A stretch of 64,000 nucleotides of DNA. Origin: Silene latifolia (Eukaryota; Streptophyta; Magnoliopsida; Caryophyllales; Caryophyllaceae). The stretch spans positions 37,014,217 to 37,078,216 of the forward strand of contig NC_133534.1 in NCBI RefSeq assembly GCF_048544455.1. The letters are read 5' to 3'. Each line of letters starts with the position of its first letter. Position 1 is the first letter of the stretch. Below, piece by piece: positions 42,959 to 54,677 of the stretch. Below the pieces are notes generated by a model. The model searched no databases. It saw only the letters and a program-made list of their open reading frames with translations, and was not told the DNA's origin. Both the position numbers and the translations under genes were made by a program.

Positions 42959-43046
42959 CCCAAATCCTTTTATGCGTATTTTTCATATCTTTTTCATATC
43001 TTTTCGAGATTCACTTCCAAAGTCTCTCCGAAAACCCTACTTCCTC

Positions 43047-43065
43047 CACGTGATTAGTATAAATA
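43047..43065 (+). promoter_or_regulatory. G-box and TATA box in Tat-like LTR
   Basis: CACGTG (43047-43052) is followed five bases on by TATAAATA (43058-43065). G-boxes are bound by plant bZIP and bHLH factors. Placement suggests the core promoter of the element. Confidence 0.6.
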
Positions 43066-43599
43066 GGAGCCTTCGCTCCTCATATTTCTCACGCGAGTGT
43101 CCGCCCTTCTCTTCTCCCTTTGCATTCTAGACCACGTTCTTACTTTTTGGCGTCTACGTGCTTGAACTTTCGACCACGTAAGCTCGGATCTTTCTGAGTA
43201 CCAGCCTCGTTTTGCATGACCGACCAGTTTGACCAACTCCACAACTAATCAACTTAATCAATCTTAGCCTGCCATATCTCCTCCAAGTGCTTCAGAGAGG
43301 CAAGCCTACGCAAAAGGTTTGGAAGCCAGTTCCAAAGCCTGCAATAAATGATAATAAACTGTCTGAAATTGAATTCCCTGTATTGAATGCAGCAAATGGA
43401 ACTCCTGGGAAAATATAGGCTACTACTAGTGTGTCTACTCAGGAGAAATTGGCATCTCAGGGTGATAAGAGTGATCCAGTGCAGGAGTCTCCTCAGGTGG
43501 TAGTAGTTGATGTCGTCTTGATGCGGCTACTCGAGAATGGGGACCGAGGCAACTACGATTCAGTGAAAGATATTGGTGACCCTCCTTACAAGTTGAATA

Positions 43600-44160
43600 A
43601 TGAATAATATCGGTTTTTGGAATGTTAGAGGGCTCAATAATGTAAATAAACAAAAGTTAGTAAAGCAATTCATTCAGAATAATGAGATTTGTTTGTTTGG
43701 TCTCTTAGAAACAAAAATAAATGGTGAAAATGTGCATAATATCTCTAATAAAATCTTTGGAAGGGTGGTGTGTGACAACAAGCGCAATTTGCACAAAGGG
43801 GTAGAGTCCGGCTACTTTGGCAACCTAGCATTTTTGATGTATGGGTGTCTTTCTTGAGTATGACCCTCGGTTTATTCATGTGAAGGTGATTATTAAAAGT
43901 TCTCGTAAATCTTTCTTCTTGAGTATGATCTATGCTTATAATGAGGGTGTGGATAGAAAAGATCTCTGGGCTAAAATGGAAAGACTTGCATTTGTGTCAA
44001 ATGGTCCATGGGTTATGGCGGGGAGATTTCAATACGATTATCTCTCCCGATGAAAGAATGGGGGTAATACTAAGCGAGGAGGATATGGATGATTTTATTG
44101 ATTGCATTACCACTGTGGCATGAATGACATTCATGCTCTTTGGAGCTTATTTTACTTGGA
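43600..44160 (+). pseudogene. LINE ORF2: endonuclease domain
   Basis: NNIGFWNVRGLNNVNKQK at the start and GLLETKI are typical of L1 endonucleases. The MIYAYNEG and GDFNTI regions follow in shifted frames (43841-44123). At least two frame breaks are seen. Confidence 0.85.
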
Positions 44161-44929
44161 CAAATAAACAGGATCTTTGCTCATAGGAAGTTCGAGTAGA
44201 TTGGATAGGTTTATGGTTAATCATGATTGGATGAATACTTTCCCCGAGATGGCGCTCATTTCCATCCAGAGGGACTTCTTGATCATAACCCTTGTGTAGT
44301 CAGCAATTCAAAGATGGGAGGGAGAAAGAATGCCAGTTTCAAGTACTTCAATATGTGGAGTTCGACTCTCCCGATTTTTTGGCCAAAGTTTAGCAAGTAT
44401 GGTCTGTGCATATAGAGGGGACTATGATGTTCAGAGTAGTCAAACGTTTGAAGAATTTGAAAGGGGTACTCAAAGACCGAACAAGGACCGTTATTCGACA
44501 TTGAGAATAAGACTAGTCGGGCTTGTCATGAGTTAGAAAGGATTCGGGTGCGGCTCGGGGAGGATATTACTAATCGATTTGATTGCTCGGGAGATAAATG
44601 TTTTGCTAATGTTAGATTCTTGTTTTGCCGGGGACGAGTTTTACGCAATGAAGGCCAAGTCCAAATGGTTAGAGGAAGGAGACTCCAGTCGCATATTTTC
44701 ACAATGCCATTAAGAAGAGATGTCTGCAGAATAAAATAATCCAAATTGAAAATATACAGGTCAAGTCTCAGTCGACAGAGTGACAATCCAACAAGCTTTC
44801 ATAGATTATTATCCGACCTACTTGGCGTGCAAGAAGTCATCGAAGATGTGAGGCAAGATGTTCTAATGCGGGGTCCTTTATGCAATGAAACTCATTCAAC
44901 TCTTTTATTGAAACCGATGTGATGAGGAA

Positions 44930-46252
44930 ATCAAACAAGTTGTCTTTGCCATTCCTAAGGACAAGGCCCCTGGACTCGATGGTTACACCAGTGGTTTCTT
45001 TAAAGACACACTGGGATACTATTGGACACGATATGTGTTATCTTTGTTAAGGAGTTCTTTAGGAATGGTCGATTCTTGTCTCGGATAAATGCTACAAATA
45101 TAACTCTCATTCCAAAGTGTGAAAGACCAACCACTGTTAAACACTTTAGACCCATAGCCTTTGTTGTAACCTCGACTTACAAGGTCATCTCCAAACTTCT
45201 ATGCAATAGGCTAGCTCGGTTCTTCCCGATATTATACATGAAAACCAGGGAGCTTTTATCAAAGGTAGGTCCATTATTGAGAATGTTCTAATTTGTCAGG
45301 ATATAGTTCACATGTATGCAAGGAAAAGTGTCTCCCCAAGATGTTTGTTCAAAATTGATCTTCAGAAGGCCTATGATCTTTGTTGAATGGGAGTTTGTGG
45401 AACAAATCTTTGTATGGTTTACAATTTTCGCACACTTTGTACAATGGTAATGAGTTGTGTCAAGACACTGCTTATACATTGTCCCTCAATGGAAATCTTT
45501 TTGGATATTTTAAGGGACAGAGGGGTCTAAGACAGGGTGATCCCATATCTCCTCTCTTGTTCACTATATGTATGGAATACCTCACCAGGGTCATCAAATT
45601 TGCCACTACAAGATGGCCATTCCATTATCATCCAAGCTGCAAGCCACTCAAGCTTACTCATCGATGTTTGCGGATGACTGCGATGTTTTGTAAAGGAGAC
45701 CCTCCTTCTATCATGTCTTGATGAAAGCTTATACTTCTTTTTCTAATGCATCCGGACTCACAATGAACAATACTAAATCGAGATTTTCTTTAATGGGATG
45801 CAAGAGGAGGTCAAAGAAGGTATCAAATCGTGATTTGGTTTTAAGGAGGGGTCATGCCTTTTAGGTAATTAGGGGTGCCTATACAACCTGGTAAGATATC
45901 CAAGAAGGAGTGCACCTCTCTTACTGAAAAAATGGTCTCTAGGATAAGAGGATTGGGAGCAAAGAAGCTATCTTATGCTGGCAGGATCACCTTAATCAAT
46001 TCTGTTCTCAATACATTGTATAACTACTGGGCTCAAATGTTTGTAATTCCTCAAAGTGTCATTAAACGTATTGAAGCTATATGTAGGAATTTCCTATGGG
46101 ATGGAAGCCCTGATTTCCATAGGGTTCCTTTGGTAGCTTGGGACACAATGACTACTTCAAAAAAGGAAGGTGGATTAGGGATTAAAAAGCGGACATTTGG
46201 AACATTGCCTTTGTTGGGAAACTTGTCAATGGATACACACAAAGGCCGATAG
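44930..46252 (+). pseudogene. LINE ORF2: reverse transcriptase domain
   Basis: Landmarks in several frames: DKAPGLDGYTSGFFK (about 44960), NITLIPKCERPTTVKHFRPI (45022-45291), GLRQGDPISPLLFTICMEYL (45380-45721), and an FADDC-type catalytic motif near 45668. Then KKLSYAGRITLINSVL and FLWDGS (45875-46252). The domain is complete in content but broken by many shifts. Confidence 0.85.
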
Positions 46253-46272
46253 ACTATGGATCAAATGGATCA

Positions 46273-46961
46273 ATGCTATTTACATTAAAGATCGAAGCGC
46301 GGGACTACTCCCCTCCGCCGACAAGATTGGGTTTGGAAGAGCATCCGCAAAGTGAAAGAGAAACTAAAGGAAGGGTTTGTGAATGGCGGTGGGATCACCA
46401 CCCTAAGGGATATACTATTCGAAGTGGATACGACGGTTGGTTGTGCTCAATGTAAGCAGAATGCGCAGATGGTCACTGTGGTTTGGAACAATTGGAATGT
46501 CCCTAAGCATTCCATTGTTACTTGGTTGATGATGCATAATGGGATGAATGTCAAGGAAAAATTGTTCAAGTATGGTTCTTTGTCTTTGATGATTTATGTG
46601 TGATATGTGAGTCTCAAACCGAGACTCATACAAAGCATGTGTTCTCTCGAGTGTGTTTACGATTGCGAGAATTAAAGCTCAGCTAAACCAATGGTTTGGA
46701 GGGCCTGTCCCTAATACGTTACAGCTAGCTATGGTGTATCAGAAATCAGTCCTTTGGAAGGCAAGAGCTGCTTGTCTTAATGCTTATCACTATCATATTT
46801 GGTTCCAAAGAAACAATGCAAGATTAAACTCTTGTTTGGTGCGTCCTGAAGTGGTAGCCAGGAGAATTGGGGAAGAAGTTAGCAGAAGAGTAACAGCTAA
46901 GCTAGGAGGAGCCAATGTGAACATAGATTGGCTTGCTTTGATTCAGGGACAACAGGCTTAG
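46273..46961 (+). pseudogene. LINE ORF2: C-terminal zinc-binding region
   Basis: VVWNNWNVPKHSIVTWLMMH (46352-46603) and YHYHIWFQRNNARLN (46653-46961) match the end region of plant L1-type ORF2 proteins. The final stop at 46959-46961 precedes the 3' untranslated region and poly(A). Confidence 0.8.
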
Positions 46962-47343
46962 TATGTTATATGTTTGTTTGTGTCTTTGACGGGGCTTGAA
47001 CCGTGATCAGTTGTGATCAGTTGTGTACCTTTTGTATATTCCGTGATTTTATATATTATATTCACATTTTCACCAAAAAAAAAAACTTAATCAATCTTAA
47101 TCGTTTTCCTCTTACGAGGGCACTTTCGTTACATTCGAGTCGAGCATCACTAATCGTAAACTTAGTTCATCTCGTTTCGTCAAACATGTAAGTCTGAGGG
47201 TGTAAATCTCTCCTTTATTTATTGTTATTTATTCTTTGTAATCATATTCTAAGGTTTATGTCGAAAATACAATTGAAACCGATTTCTAAAACCCTTTGTT
47301 AAAACCCTTTTTACGGATTATCAGAGGACAACCGTCGAGAAAG

Positions 47344-47395
47344 GACGCAGCAACTGCTGCGTCTCTTCGAAGGAGCGCAGTACCTGCTGCGCCTC
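47344..47395. repeat. CGCAG...CTGCG hairpin dimer 2
   Basis: GACGCAG/CTGCGTC around CAACTG (47344-47363), then GAGCGCAG/CTGCGCCTC around TACCTG, 30 bp later. Same unit as at 42905. Confidence 0.85.
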
Positions 47396-47965
47396 TTCGT
47401 GAGGCTGCCGCAGTTCCTGCTTCCTTTCTTCTTCCTTCGTCCCTTGTCAATTCGTTTGTTTTTATTTGTTTTCATTCGTTCTTCGATTTCTTGATATAAT
47501 AGCATAATAATTAACATATATATTGTTCATCGTCATTAACATATAATTCATCATTAAATTCCGACTTAAATCCCTAATAACCAATATTCGCGGGTTTTCG
47601 TCATTAAAGTCAAACCGGGTTGTGGAAATTCGATTCATTCATATTGAGTTTCTGGAATTCGACCTTTAATATATTTCTCACCTGTTTCTTATCATATTCA
47701 TCATTAATCCGTCATTAATTCATCATGTTTAACTTAATTAATTAGTTAGTTCCTTAATTTGTTAATTAATCTCATTAATCTTGTAATAATTCGTCCTAAT
47801 TAGTTTTCATCCATGTTTATTGCTTTCATGACCAGTAATCATATGTAAATAATCTGATAATCACTTTCATCCGAGTCAAATAATACTAATCAATCATTAA
47901 ATTCACCAACGAACATTAACGAGTTGCAACTCCGGCTTCACAGCCAGAACTGAGCCAAGGAACAT

Positions 47966-48015
47966 ACGCAGTGACTGCTGCGCCTCTTCCAGAGGGCGCA
48001 GCTCTGCTGCGTCTG
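47966..48015. repeat. CGCAG...CTGCG hairpin dimer 3
   Basis: ACGCAGTGACTGCTGCGCC, then 30 bp later GGCGCAGCTCTGCTGCGTC. This third dimer lies in the same LTR, again with a 30-bp period. Confidence 0.85.
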
Positions 48016-48730
48016 TTCCTGGCTGATTTCTGTCTCTGAACTCCCGTGTTGCCTTGACTTAGTTTTAATTACGTAATTAATTAACTATTATTCGTATTAT
48101 CGCCTGATTCCTGTTTGTTAATTTGTTTATTTTTTTTCTCAAATTATCCGCTTTAGGAGTATTTTCGACATAAATCATTAAATCCAATGTAATTATTGTA
48201 TTTTCCTTTATTGTATTTATCATTGTATTTTTTTTTATCACTTGTATGCCTTCACGTATAATTGAACCTAAATTCCTACTTTGACATTTATTGTATGTTA
48301 AATTACTTGTTAACCGACTTAGTATTAATTCTCACATGCTAGGATTAATTTAATGGGTGTTGCATTGCATGCATATAATCGACAATATATCAAGTATAAA
48401 TAACTTCCCTAATCATTAGTAGAGGCCGGCAGGCCGCTATCGAGGCGGGCGGGATTAGGTGTTCGATCAAAAGAGCTTCCTAATACGTACCCTCACCCCT
48501 TACTCCAGATCTCTGTAAACATCCGTGTTCATTGGCATCCACGAGAGTCATTCTAGACATAGAATGCTAAGGGTAACGAGTTCTTGGTGTTCATGTCACT
48601 ACTTAGTGTCTTGACATGACATGAGGTATTCGAACGGTTTCTAATTTTCACAATAAATTGGTGGCGACTCCACAAATGCAAACGCTTGTTCTCCTTCCCA
48701 AGCGCCCCCGTGGGCCCATTGTCCACAGTT

Positions 48731-48748
48731 TGGCGACTCCGCTGGGGA
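48731..48748 (+). other. Primer binding site of Tat-like element (tRNA-Arg type)
   Basis: TGGCGACTCCGCTGGGGA matches the complement of the 3' end of plant tRNA-Arg (ACG), as I recall it, with one mismatch. Ogre/Tat elements are known to use tRNA-Arg. A partial copy (TGGCGACTCC) lies 70 bp upstream at 48661. Confidence 0.75.
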
Positions 48749-49525
48749 TAATACACTTACGTGTAGCCAAGGGTGAAACTTGAACAAGGTTAGGGAATAG
48801 TTTGTACAAGACAATTGTCGGTTTTCATAACTCGGTCTTCCTAGATCGTTGTAATCGGCCTTCTTAGGCCAAACCCAGCCCATTCGACCGATCGTCCCGT
48901 CTAAACGGTCCTAATTCTTATTTGGGCCTAAGGATGGATAGCGATTGACGTCATCCATACCATGGTACTTACTCTTGTTTGTATCAAGGAATTTCACTAC
49001 TTGAGGAAATGGACTAGGAATCGGCCTTACTCTTGTTTGGTACGAGCCTCTCCACAGACTTCGGGTTTGATTGTTCGGTATGGCAACCCACCCTTAAAAC
49101 CAAAACCCTTTTAAATGCACTCAGCATCCCGTTATAATGCTTGTATATTGTTTGTACCATACGTGATCACCCTTTTCTAAACGAAACCATGATGATTTTT
49201 TGTAAAAATTCAAAATCCTCTTTAACATGTAAAATTTCGAATTGAGCCTAACATTAGCGCAAAACAAGCCGAAACTCTGTCCAATTGTCGAGTCAAAATT
49301 CGGGCCTCAAAACCCATTTCAAAACCTCACTTCGAGTCCACTCCTACAACTACACTAAAGTTGACTAGGACCAACATTTTTCAAATTTTGTCATTTCCTC
49401 AAAGCTCACTGACACAAGTGGCACACTCCCACTTCACGAGTCAAAACATTTCTTTTCAAGTAAGTGTGCTAGAGTGGTCGATCGTGTTTTTGATTCATCG
49501 TCGAACTCTTATCCAGTTTCCAAAT
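48749..49525 (+). other. Leader between primer site and gag of Tat-like element
   Basis: Non-coding, without notable repeats. It ends at the ATG at 49526 that begins gag. Confidence 0.5.
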
Positions 49526-49533
49526 ATGCCTGG

Positions 49534-50958
49534 TGTAACACCCTCATACTCCAAGTGCCTTACCAGGACCACTTAAGGCATGGAAGTGCTACCATCTCGG
49601 TTACCCGAGGCAATGATAATCAAATGACAATGAAGAAACATAATTTAAATAACAATATAGTTTAAAGTGATTACATGATCAAAACCAAAACTGTAAAACT
49701 GAATTACAAGATTCTCAGACGGTCTACTGCTAAAACTATCAAAGCTATAATACATCGTCTGACACAGCGGAAGACTTCTAACTACCACGTGATGACTCAT
49801 CCCAGCTATCCCATACGCGTCATATCATACCCTGCTCAATAACTGCTCACCACCCCCGAATGGATCACCACAGTTTTTAAAACATTTAAACGGGGTCAGT
49901 ACTAATCATACAATTTATATAATCCAACAACACAGCAAACAACACAGCTCAATCGTCATAGATATACTCCGAACTCCATCACCAACTCCACAATACTGAC
50001 TACACACTAAAGTGTGTAGCCCTGCCAGAGTGCCCATCGCAACAGGTCACTCCACGCCGCCAGTGGGGGACCGCAGCCGTTCCCACCTAATCCCCGCTCA
50101 TCTCCGTCGAGCGATAAACCCAAATCCATTAATGTGCACATCCCTTATGTGGCAGGTTCCACAGAAGGCGAATAATGGGCGTGAAGCCACTCCCGCAAGT
50201 GACTCCACTCAGCCAGGGACGCGCCCCGAAGAACACAGATAGATACAAACAATCACAACTACTAAACAGTAATCAAAACCAACAACCGTCACAATACTCG
50301 TATGATAACAATCAACAATCACAAATCACCACCAACACATTATGGGACTAATACTGAGTAGGGAAACCCTACTTGGAATGCAATCACTATTCAGACGATC
50401 TAGCAGCTGTCTCAAAATTTTTCTTCTATGAACCCTCCTCTTATACACATAATCATACAATCACAATCTAACATCAACAACACATAGAAAACCCCAAATC
50501 CCAAAATTAGGGTTTAACCAACTTTAACAAAACAGTATAAAAATTATGTGTAAAGCTTACCCTCGACACAAGGATCACAACGGTGTAAAGAACGATGAAA
50601 TCCGACACCTCTAGCTCCGGGATTTGTTAATGATGCGATGACAGACAAACTACGTAACTCTTTTTCTCCACACTTAGGTTTTAGAATAGATAAAAGAAAC
50701 TAAGAAAAGTGATGGACAACCTTTTATACGTATCTCGCATCATTAACAAAACCCGACAAAATATTACCCGCAAACCGAGCCACTCGATCGAGTAACTGAC
50801 GTACTCGATCGAGTGCCGCCTACTCGATCGAGTACCAAGGCTACTCGATCGAGTACCCTACAGGTCAGAAACTATTTTAAAATGCAAAACATCCTTACTC
50901 GACAGAGTAAGGCCCACTCGATAGAGTACCCAGATGCTCATAAAACCGTAGTATTACA
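49534..50958 (-). mobile_element. Solo Tekay-like LTR inserted in gag
   Basis: 1425 bp, TGTAACACCC...GTATTACA. It is flanked by a perfect 5-bp duplication CCTGG (49529-49533, 50959-50963) and has no internal region. It belongs to the family of elements 1 and 2. Such single LTRs form by recombination between the two LTRs of a complete insertion. Confidence 0.95.
50781..50928. repeat. Palindrome array in solo LTR
   Basis: Sites start at 50781, 50802, 50821, 50842, 50896 and 50915, with spacings 21, 19, 21, 54 and 19. It lies about 52 bp from TATAAAAG (minus, 50729 to 50722). Confidence 0.95.
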
Positions 50959-52424
50959 CCTGGAACAAGAGACGTGAACTTCAATCAACTCCAAGATAGT
51001 AATGATCAAATCCTAACCGCGCTAGCTCGTCTCCAAGTTACTCAAGACCAAGTGTATGATCGCCTTGACACCATTGAGGGCCGAGTATATGCCGTAGAAA
51101 CGAGGATGCCTCCTCGAGAAAGTGAAATCGTTGATGACTTCGTGAATGACTTCGGGGATGAAAACCCTCCCATAGGTATCACTGCAGCTGAGAAACGACT
51201 CCAATACTTAGAGGCGCAATTGATGTATATTAAAGGGGATGACATTTATAGGGAGAATAATCGCAAGTATGAGGCCGTGAGTTCCAAGTTTCCAACCAAC
51301 TTCAACATGACGGATATCCCTAAATTCAAGGGGCATGAAAAACCTTTGAACCATATCCGTGCCTTCAAGGATTACATGTCTATCAAGGGCATTAAACCCG
51401 AGATGTTCTTAAGGATCTTTCCTTCATCTCTTGACACCATCCCAAAGCAATGGTTCTATTCGCTAGATCACAAGAAAATCGCTACTTGGGACGATGCCGC
51501 AATCGAGTTTGCTAAACAATATGCGGATAATGCTGAAATCCAAGTCAACATGCGCACTTTAGAGGTTTTTACCCAAAATGACAAAGAAGGTTTCACCGAT
51601 TTCCTAAGTCGGCGGAGGAAGACTAGTACTCAACTTGTTGAACGTCCGGATGAGGCTACCCTTGTGGAGAAATTCGTGGACAATCTAAAACCCATCTATG
51701 CAAATCATTTGAGGTATCAAAACATCAAGACTTTCAAAGATTGACTGTACTAGGAACAAGGATCGAAGATGACATTCGTAAAGGGTTCTTGTCCAAAATG
51801 ATAGGTCGTGGATATCAAGGTTCAACAAGTCGTTCTTACGGCTCTACTAGCAAGACTGATGAAGTTAACCTCCTTGAGCCATCTAAAAAGAGTATCCCTC
51901 CAAGGAAATTCATAAATCTAAGGGACACATATTCCAACGCTCTGAAAATATTGATAAAACTCGGGAAACTTCAACCCATAGGCCCTAAGCCTATACAAGA
52001 AAAGAAATCCAAGTTCTGGGATGAGAATTCGTACTGCGAATACCATAGAGGTAAGGGACATGATACAGAGAAATGCTACAAATTGAAAAATGTACTTCAA
52101 GACATGATTGAAGACGGTCGCCTACCGATACCACCTGGAGGTAAGCCTAACAACACTAAGAATCCTCTTGGAGTTCTAGTGATTACAAATGAAGAATCTA
52201 CCATAGATTCTTTACATCTTATCTCCCCAGTCGAAGATGAAGTGCATGCAATAGAAAATGAAGGGAACTACTCCATCATTTCCCCAACTATCACTGATTT
52301 CATCGCATGGGCAAAAAATGTGGATAGACAAGCCTTGGAACTAGAGAGTGCAGTGGCAACCTTACGTGGCCCCAACGCCACACCTAGAAAACGTGCACCA
52401 CTAGTTTTCTCTTAAAACACTACA

Positions 52425-53690
52425 ATGCAAGAAGTAGTAGCCATGGTTGATGAACTAATCGACCAGATTATCCAATTAGAAGCTGAAATCATAAGAATGA
52501 GGGAACTTGTTGCTATCAATGGAATATGGGCTGACGATGACGAAGATCTGTATCTCACTGAACACTACTTAGTCAAAATCAGTGAGGAAATAGTCCAGAA
52601 TTGTGAAGATCAAAATGTAGATCACCTCACTCGTTCAGGACGCCCATACCAAAATACTTCTCAAAATGGACCCATAGCAAACAGTCCAACCAATGTAGTC
52701 GCACCAAATGACAATGAAGAAGGCTCTACCGACCATCTACTAAAGCAACTACAAAAGACAAAGGCTGATCTTTCAGTCTGGCAACTAGTGTCAAGCTCAT
52801 TCCCACATCACCAAACTTTGCTGCAAGCTTTGGCCAAACTGAATGTGGCACATAACTCCACACCCGACGACGTGGTCAACTTGGTCTTCCAAGAATCACC
52901 AAAGCTAAGTAATCCTATTACTTTCTCGGACGAGGACTTGCCACCCTTCGGTGCTAGTCATAACTTGGCTCTTTATATCACCGTCATTTGCTTAAAGAAG
53001 AATGTGTCAATGGCCTTAGTAGATGATGGCTCCGCGGTCAACGTCATACCCTTGAAAACGGCATATAAATTGGGCATGAAAGAATCAGATTGGACTCCTA
53101 CCAATCAAGGTGTTCGCGCATATGATGGTACACGACGAAAGGTGGTGGGACTTGTTGACCTAACCATAGCCACAGGGCCAATTGAACGAAAGGTCAATTT
53201 TCAAATAGTGGACATCGAGGCATCCTTCAACATACTTCTGGGAAGACCCTGAATTCACGCTTCCAAAGCGATAACATCCACACTCCACCAGAAAATCAAA
53301 ATCCCACTAGATGGTAAGGTGGTGACGATCACTTCGTCGCCCATCAAGGCAATCATCGAAAAGAAGTCAAGCAATCAAGTCCTTACGGATCCAGTACATG
53401 AACTTGGGGGCTTTCACATCATAAACGTCATAGAGAGTGAATTGGCACCATTATACTTCAATCCATACTCTAACCTAGTGGTCAACCACATACTCAAAAC
53501 CCAGGGATACTTCCCGGGAATGCCTTTGAACCCTATCCGAAGGAGCACCATTGCCCCCTACAAGGAGGGTAATTCACAAAGAATACCCCTTGGATTAGGA
53601 TACAAACCCACCAAAGAGGAAGTTCTCGAGATGCTCGCTCAAATTCAAAACCGTAAGAATGTGGGAATTCAAATGTGACCCTATCTCCCT
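52425..53690 (+). pseudogene. Tat-like protease region
   Basis: 52425-53252 has a TRSGRPY segment and an aspartic protease with MALVDDGSAVNVIPLKTAYK; the active-site triplet is DGS. A TGA at 53250 sits where a TGG is expected (GRP, then IHASKAITSTLHQKIKIPLDG). 53319-53678 continues the linker to reverse transcriptase (GYFPGMPLNPIRRSTIAPY). Confidence 0.85.
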
Positions 53691-54674
53691 ACCCTAAATG
53701 GATACTTCGTTAGGGAAGGAAGTCAATAATTATTTCATGGATTTCCCAAACCTTGGCATTATCTCGAAAGGAAGCTAGCCGGAATCGAGATCTTTCACGA
53801 TTGCTACTTCATTCCTCCAGAAACGGTTCCTACCGCCAAGACTCGTCAAGCACCTTGCCTAGACGAACAAGCTGTGAGTTTACTATTTGGAGAAGATCGA
53901 TTTGTCAGAGCCGCGCAGGACGAGATCATAACTATGATACTTAAAGATGATCACTTCAACCCTACCGCGTTAATCACAGAAATCAACACCAATCAGCAGA
54001 AAGGATGGAGAAAATCGATCAAGTGGACAAACAACCAAGGAAGACTCTTCAAGCTCACTACTGGAGAAGGAGAGATGTTCAAAGGAGAACCAGAAGACGA
54101 TGAATTCGAGTCAGAGTCGGAGTCTAGAGAAGTTCCTAGTGAGTCTCCTCCTGTCGTCATTCCCACTCCCCTCGTTTCTCCTAGCCTAGTGTCAAATAGC
54201 AACAGTAGTTCGGGAAATGTCCCAACCGCTGTTCCTTTACCGCCGCTGACCACAGATCAGATGGATTCTCTGTTTCAACTTTTCTCAAATCTTAATATGA
54301 ATAAATCAGGTTCTGCTTACTCTTCGTGTTATCTTGAATGCAATTCTGTTTACGATGATGATGAGGATGGCCCAAACCCTGACTCAATCGAGATACCTCC
54401 CTTCATAGCCAAAGAAATACTACAAGAGGGGGAAGGGGGACCCGTGATAGAAGATACTGAACCCATCAACGTAGGAACTGAACTAGAACCTCAAGAACTT
54501 AGGATAGGTACAACCCTGAGCCCCACCGAAAGGGCCAATTTCATAGACCTCCTACACGAGTTCAAAGACGTTTTCGCTTGGTCCTACAAAGATATGCCAG
54601 GGATCGACAGCGAGATTGCAGAGCATAGAATCCCAATCAAACCAGGGTTCAAACCCGTGAAACAGAAGCTTTGA
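53691..54674 (+). pseudogene. Tat-like linker and N-terminus of reverse transcriptase
   Basis: Contains an acidic and serine-rich stretch and then ERANFIDLLHEFKDVFAW and HRIPIKPGFKPVKQKL, the usual entry into reverse transcriptase. It ends in TGA (54672-54674) at a position where CGA (Arg) is expected. The front part (53691-53873) is in other frames. Confidence 0.85.
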
Positions 54675-54677
54675 AGA

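Larger units (their letters stand above)
43267..47083 (+). mobile_element. 5'-truncated L1-type LINE inserted in the Tat-like LTR
   Basis: 3817 bp with a poly(A) tail (47075-47085). It is flanked by a perfect 16-bp duplication AACTTAATCAATCTTA (43251-43266 and 47084-47099). It carries the end of ORF1 and a decayed ORF2 with endonuclease, reverse transcriptase and C-terminal regions. Target-primed insertion is shown directly by the duplication and tail. Confidence 0.95.
42503..48727 (+). mobile_element. 5' LTR of Tat/Ogre-like element, split by a LINE
   Basis: The right end ...GTCCACA lies three bases before the primer site. The left end is inferred. Subtracting the LINE and its duplication leaves about 2.4 kb. 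It contains three dimers of the CGCAG...CTGCG inverted repeat, a G-box (43047) and a TATA box (43058). No second copy is in the window, so the borders are approximate. Confidence 0.65.
47100..48727 (+). other. Right part of the split Tat-like LTR
   Basis: Mostly AT-rich, with two further hairpin dimers (47344-47395 and 47966-48015). Near 48420-48520 there is a GC-richer stretch. No ORF is found. Confidence 0.6.
49526..52415 (+). pseudogene. Tat-like gag, split by solo LTR and frameshifted
   Basis: The ATG is at 49526; the codons after it are cut by the solo LTR and resume at 50959. 50974-51744 has the gag core (FNMTDIPKFKGHEKPLNHI, FPSSLDTIPKQWFYSLDHK, ATWDDAAIEFAKQY). A one-base loss near 51740 ends this frame at TGA (51742). 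51741-52415 continues with GTRIEDDIRKGFLSKMIG and a zinc-finger-like CEYHRGKGHDTEKCYKL. It is inactive as it stands. Confidence 0.9.

Noticed and set aside
53993-54253. Minus-strand serine/glycine-rich ORF opposite the Tat-like linker
   Set aside because: Shadow of the sense S/E-rich linker. Only the ORF at 58256-58745 has an independent position outside the sense genes.
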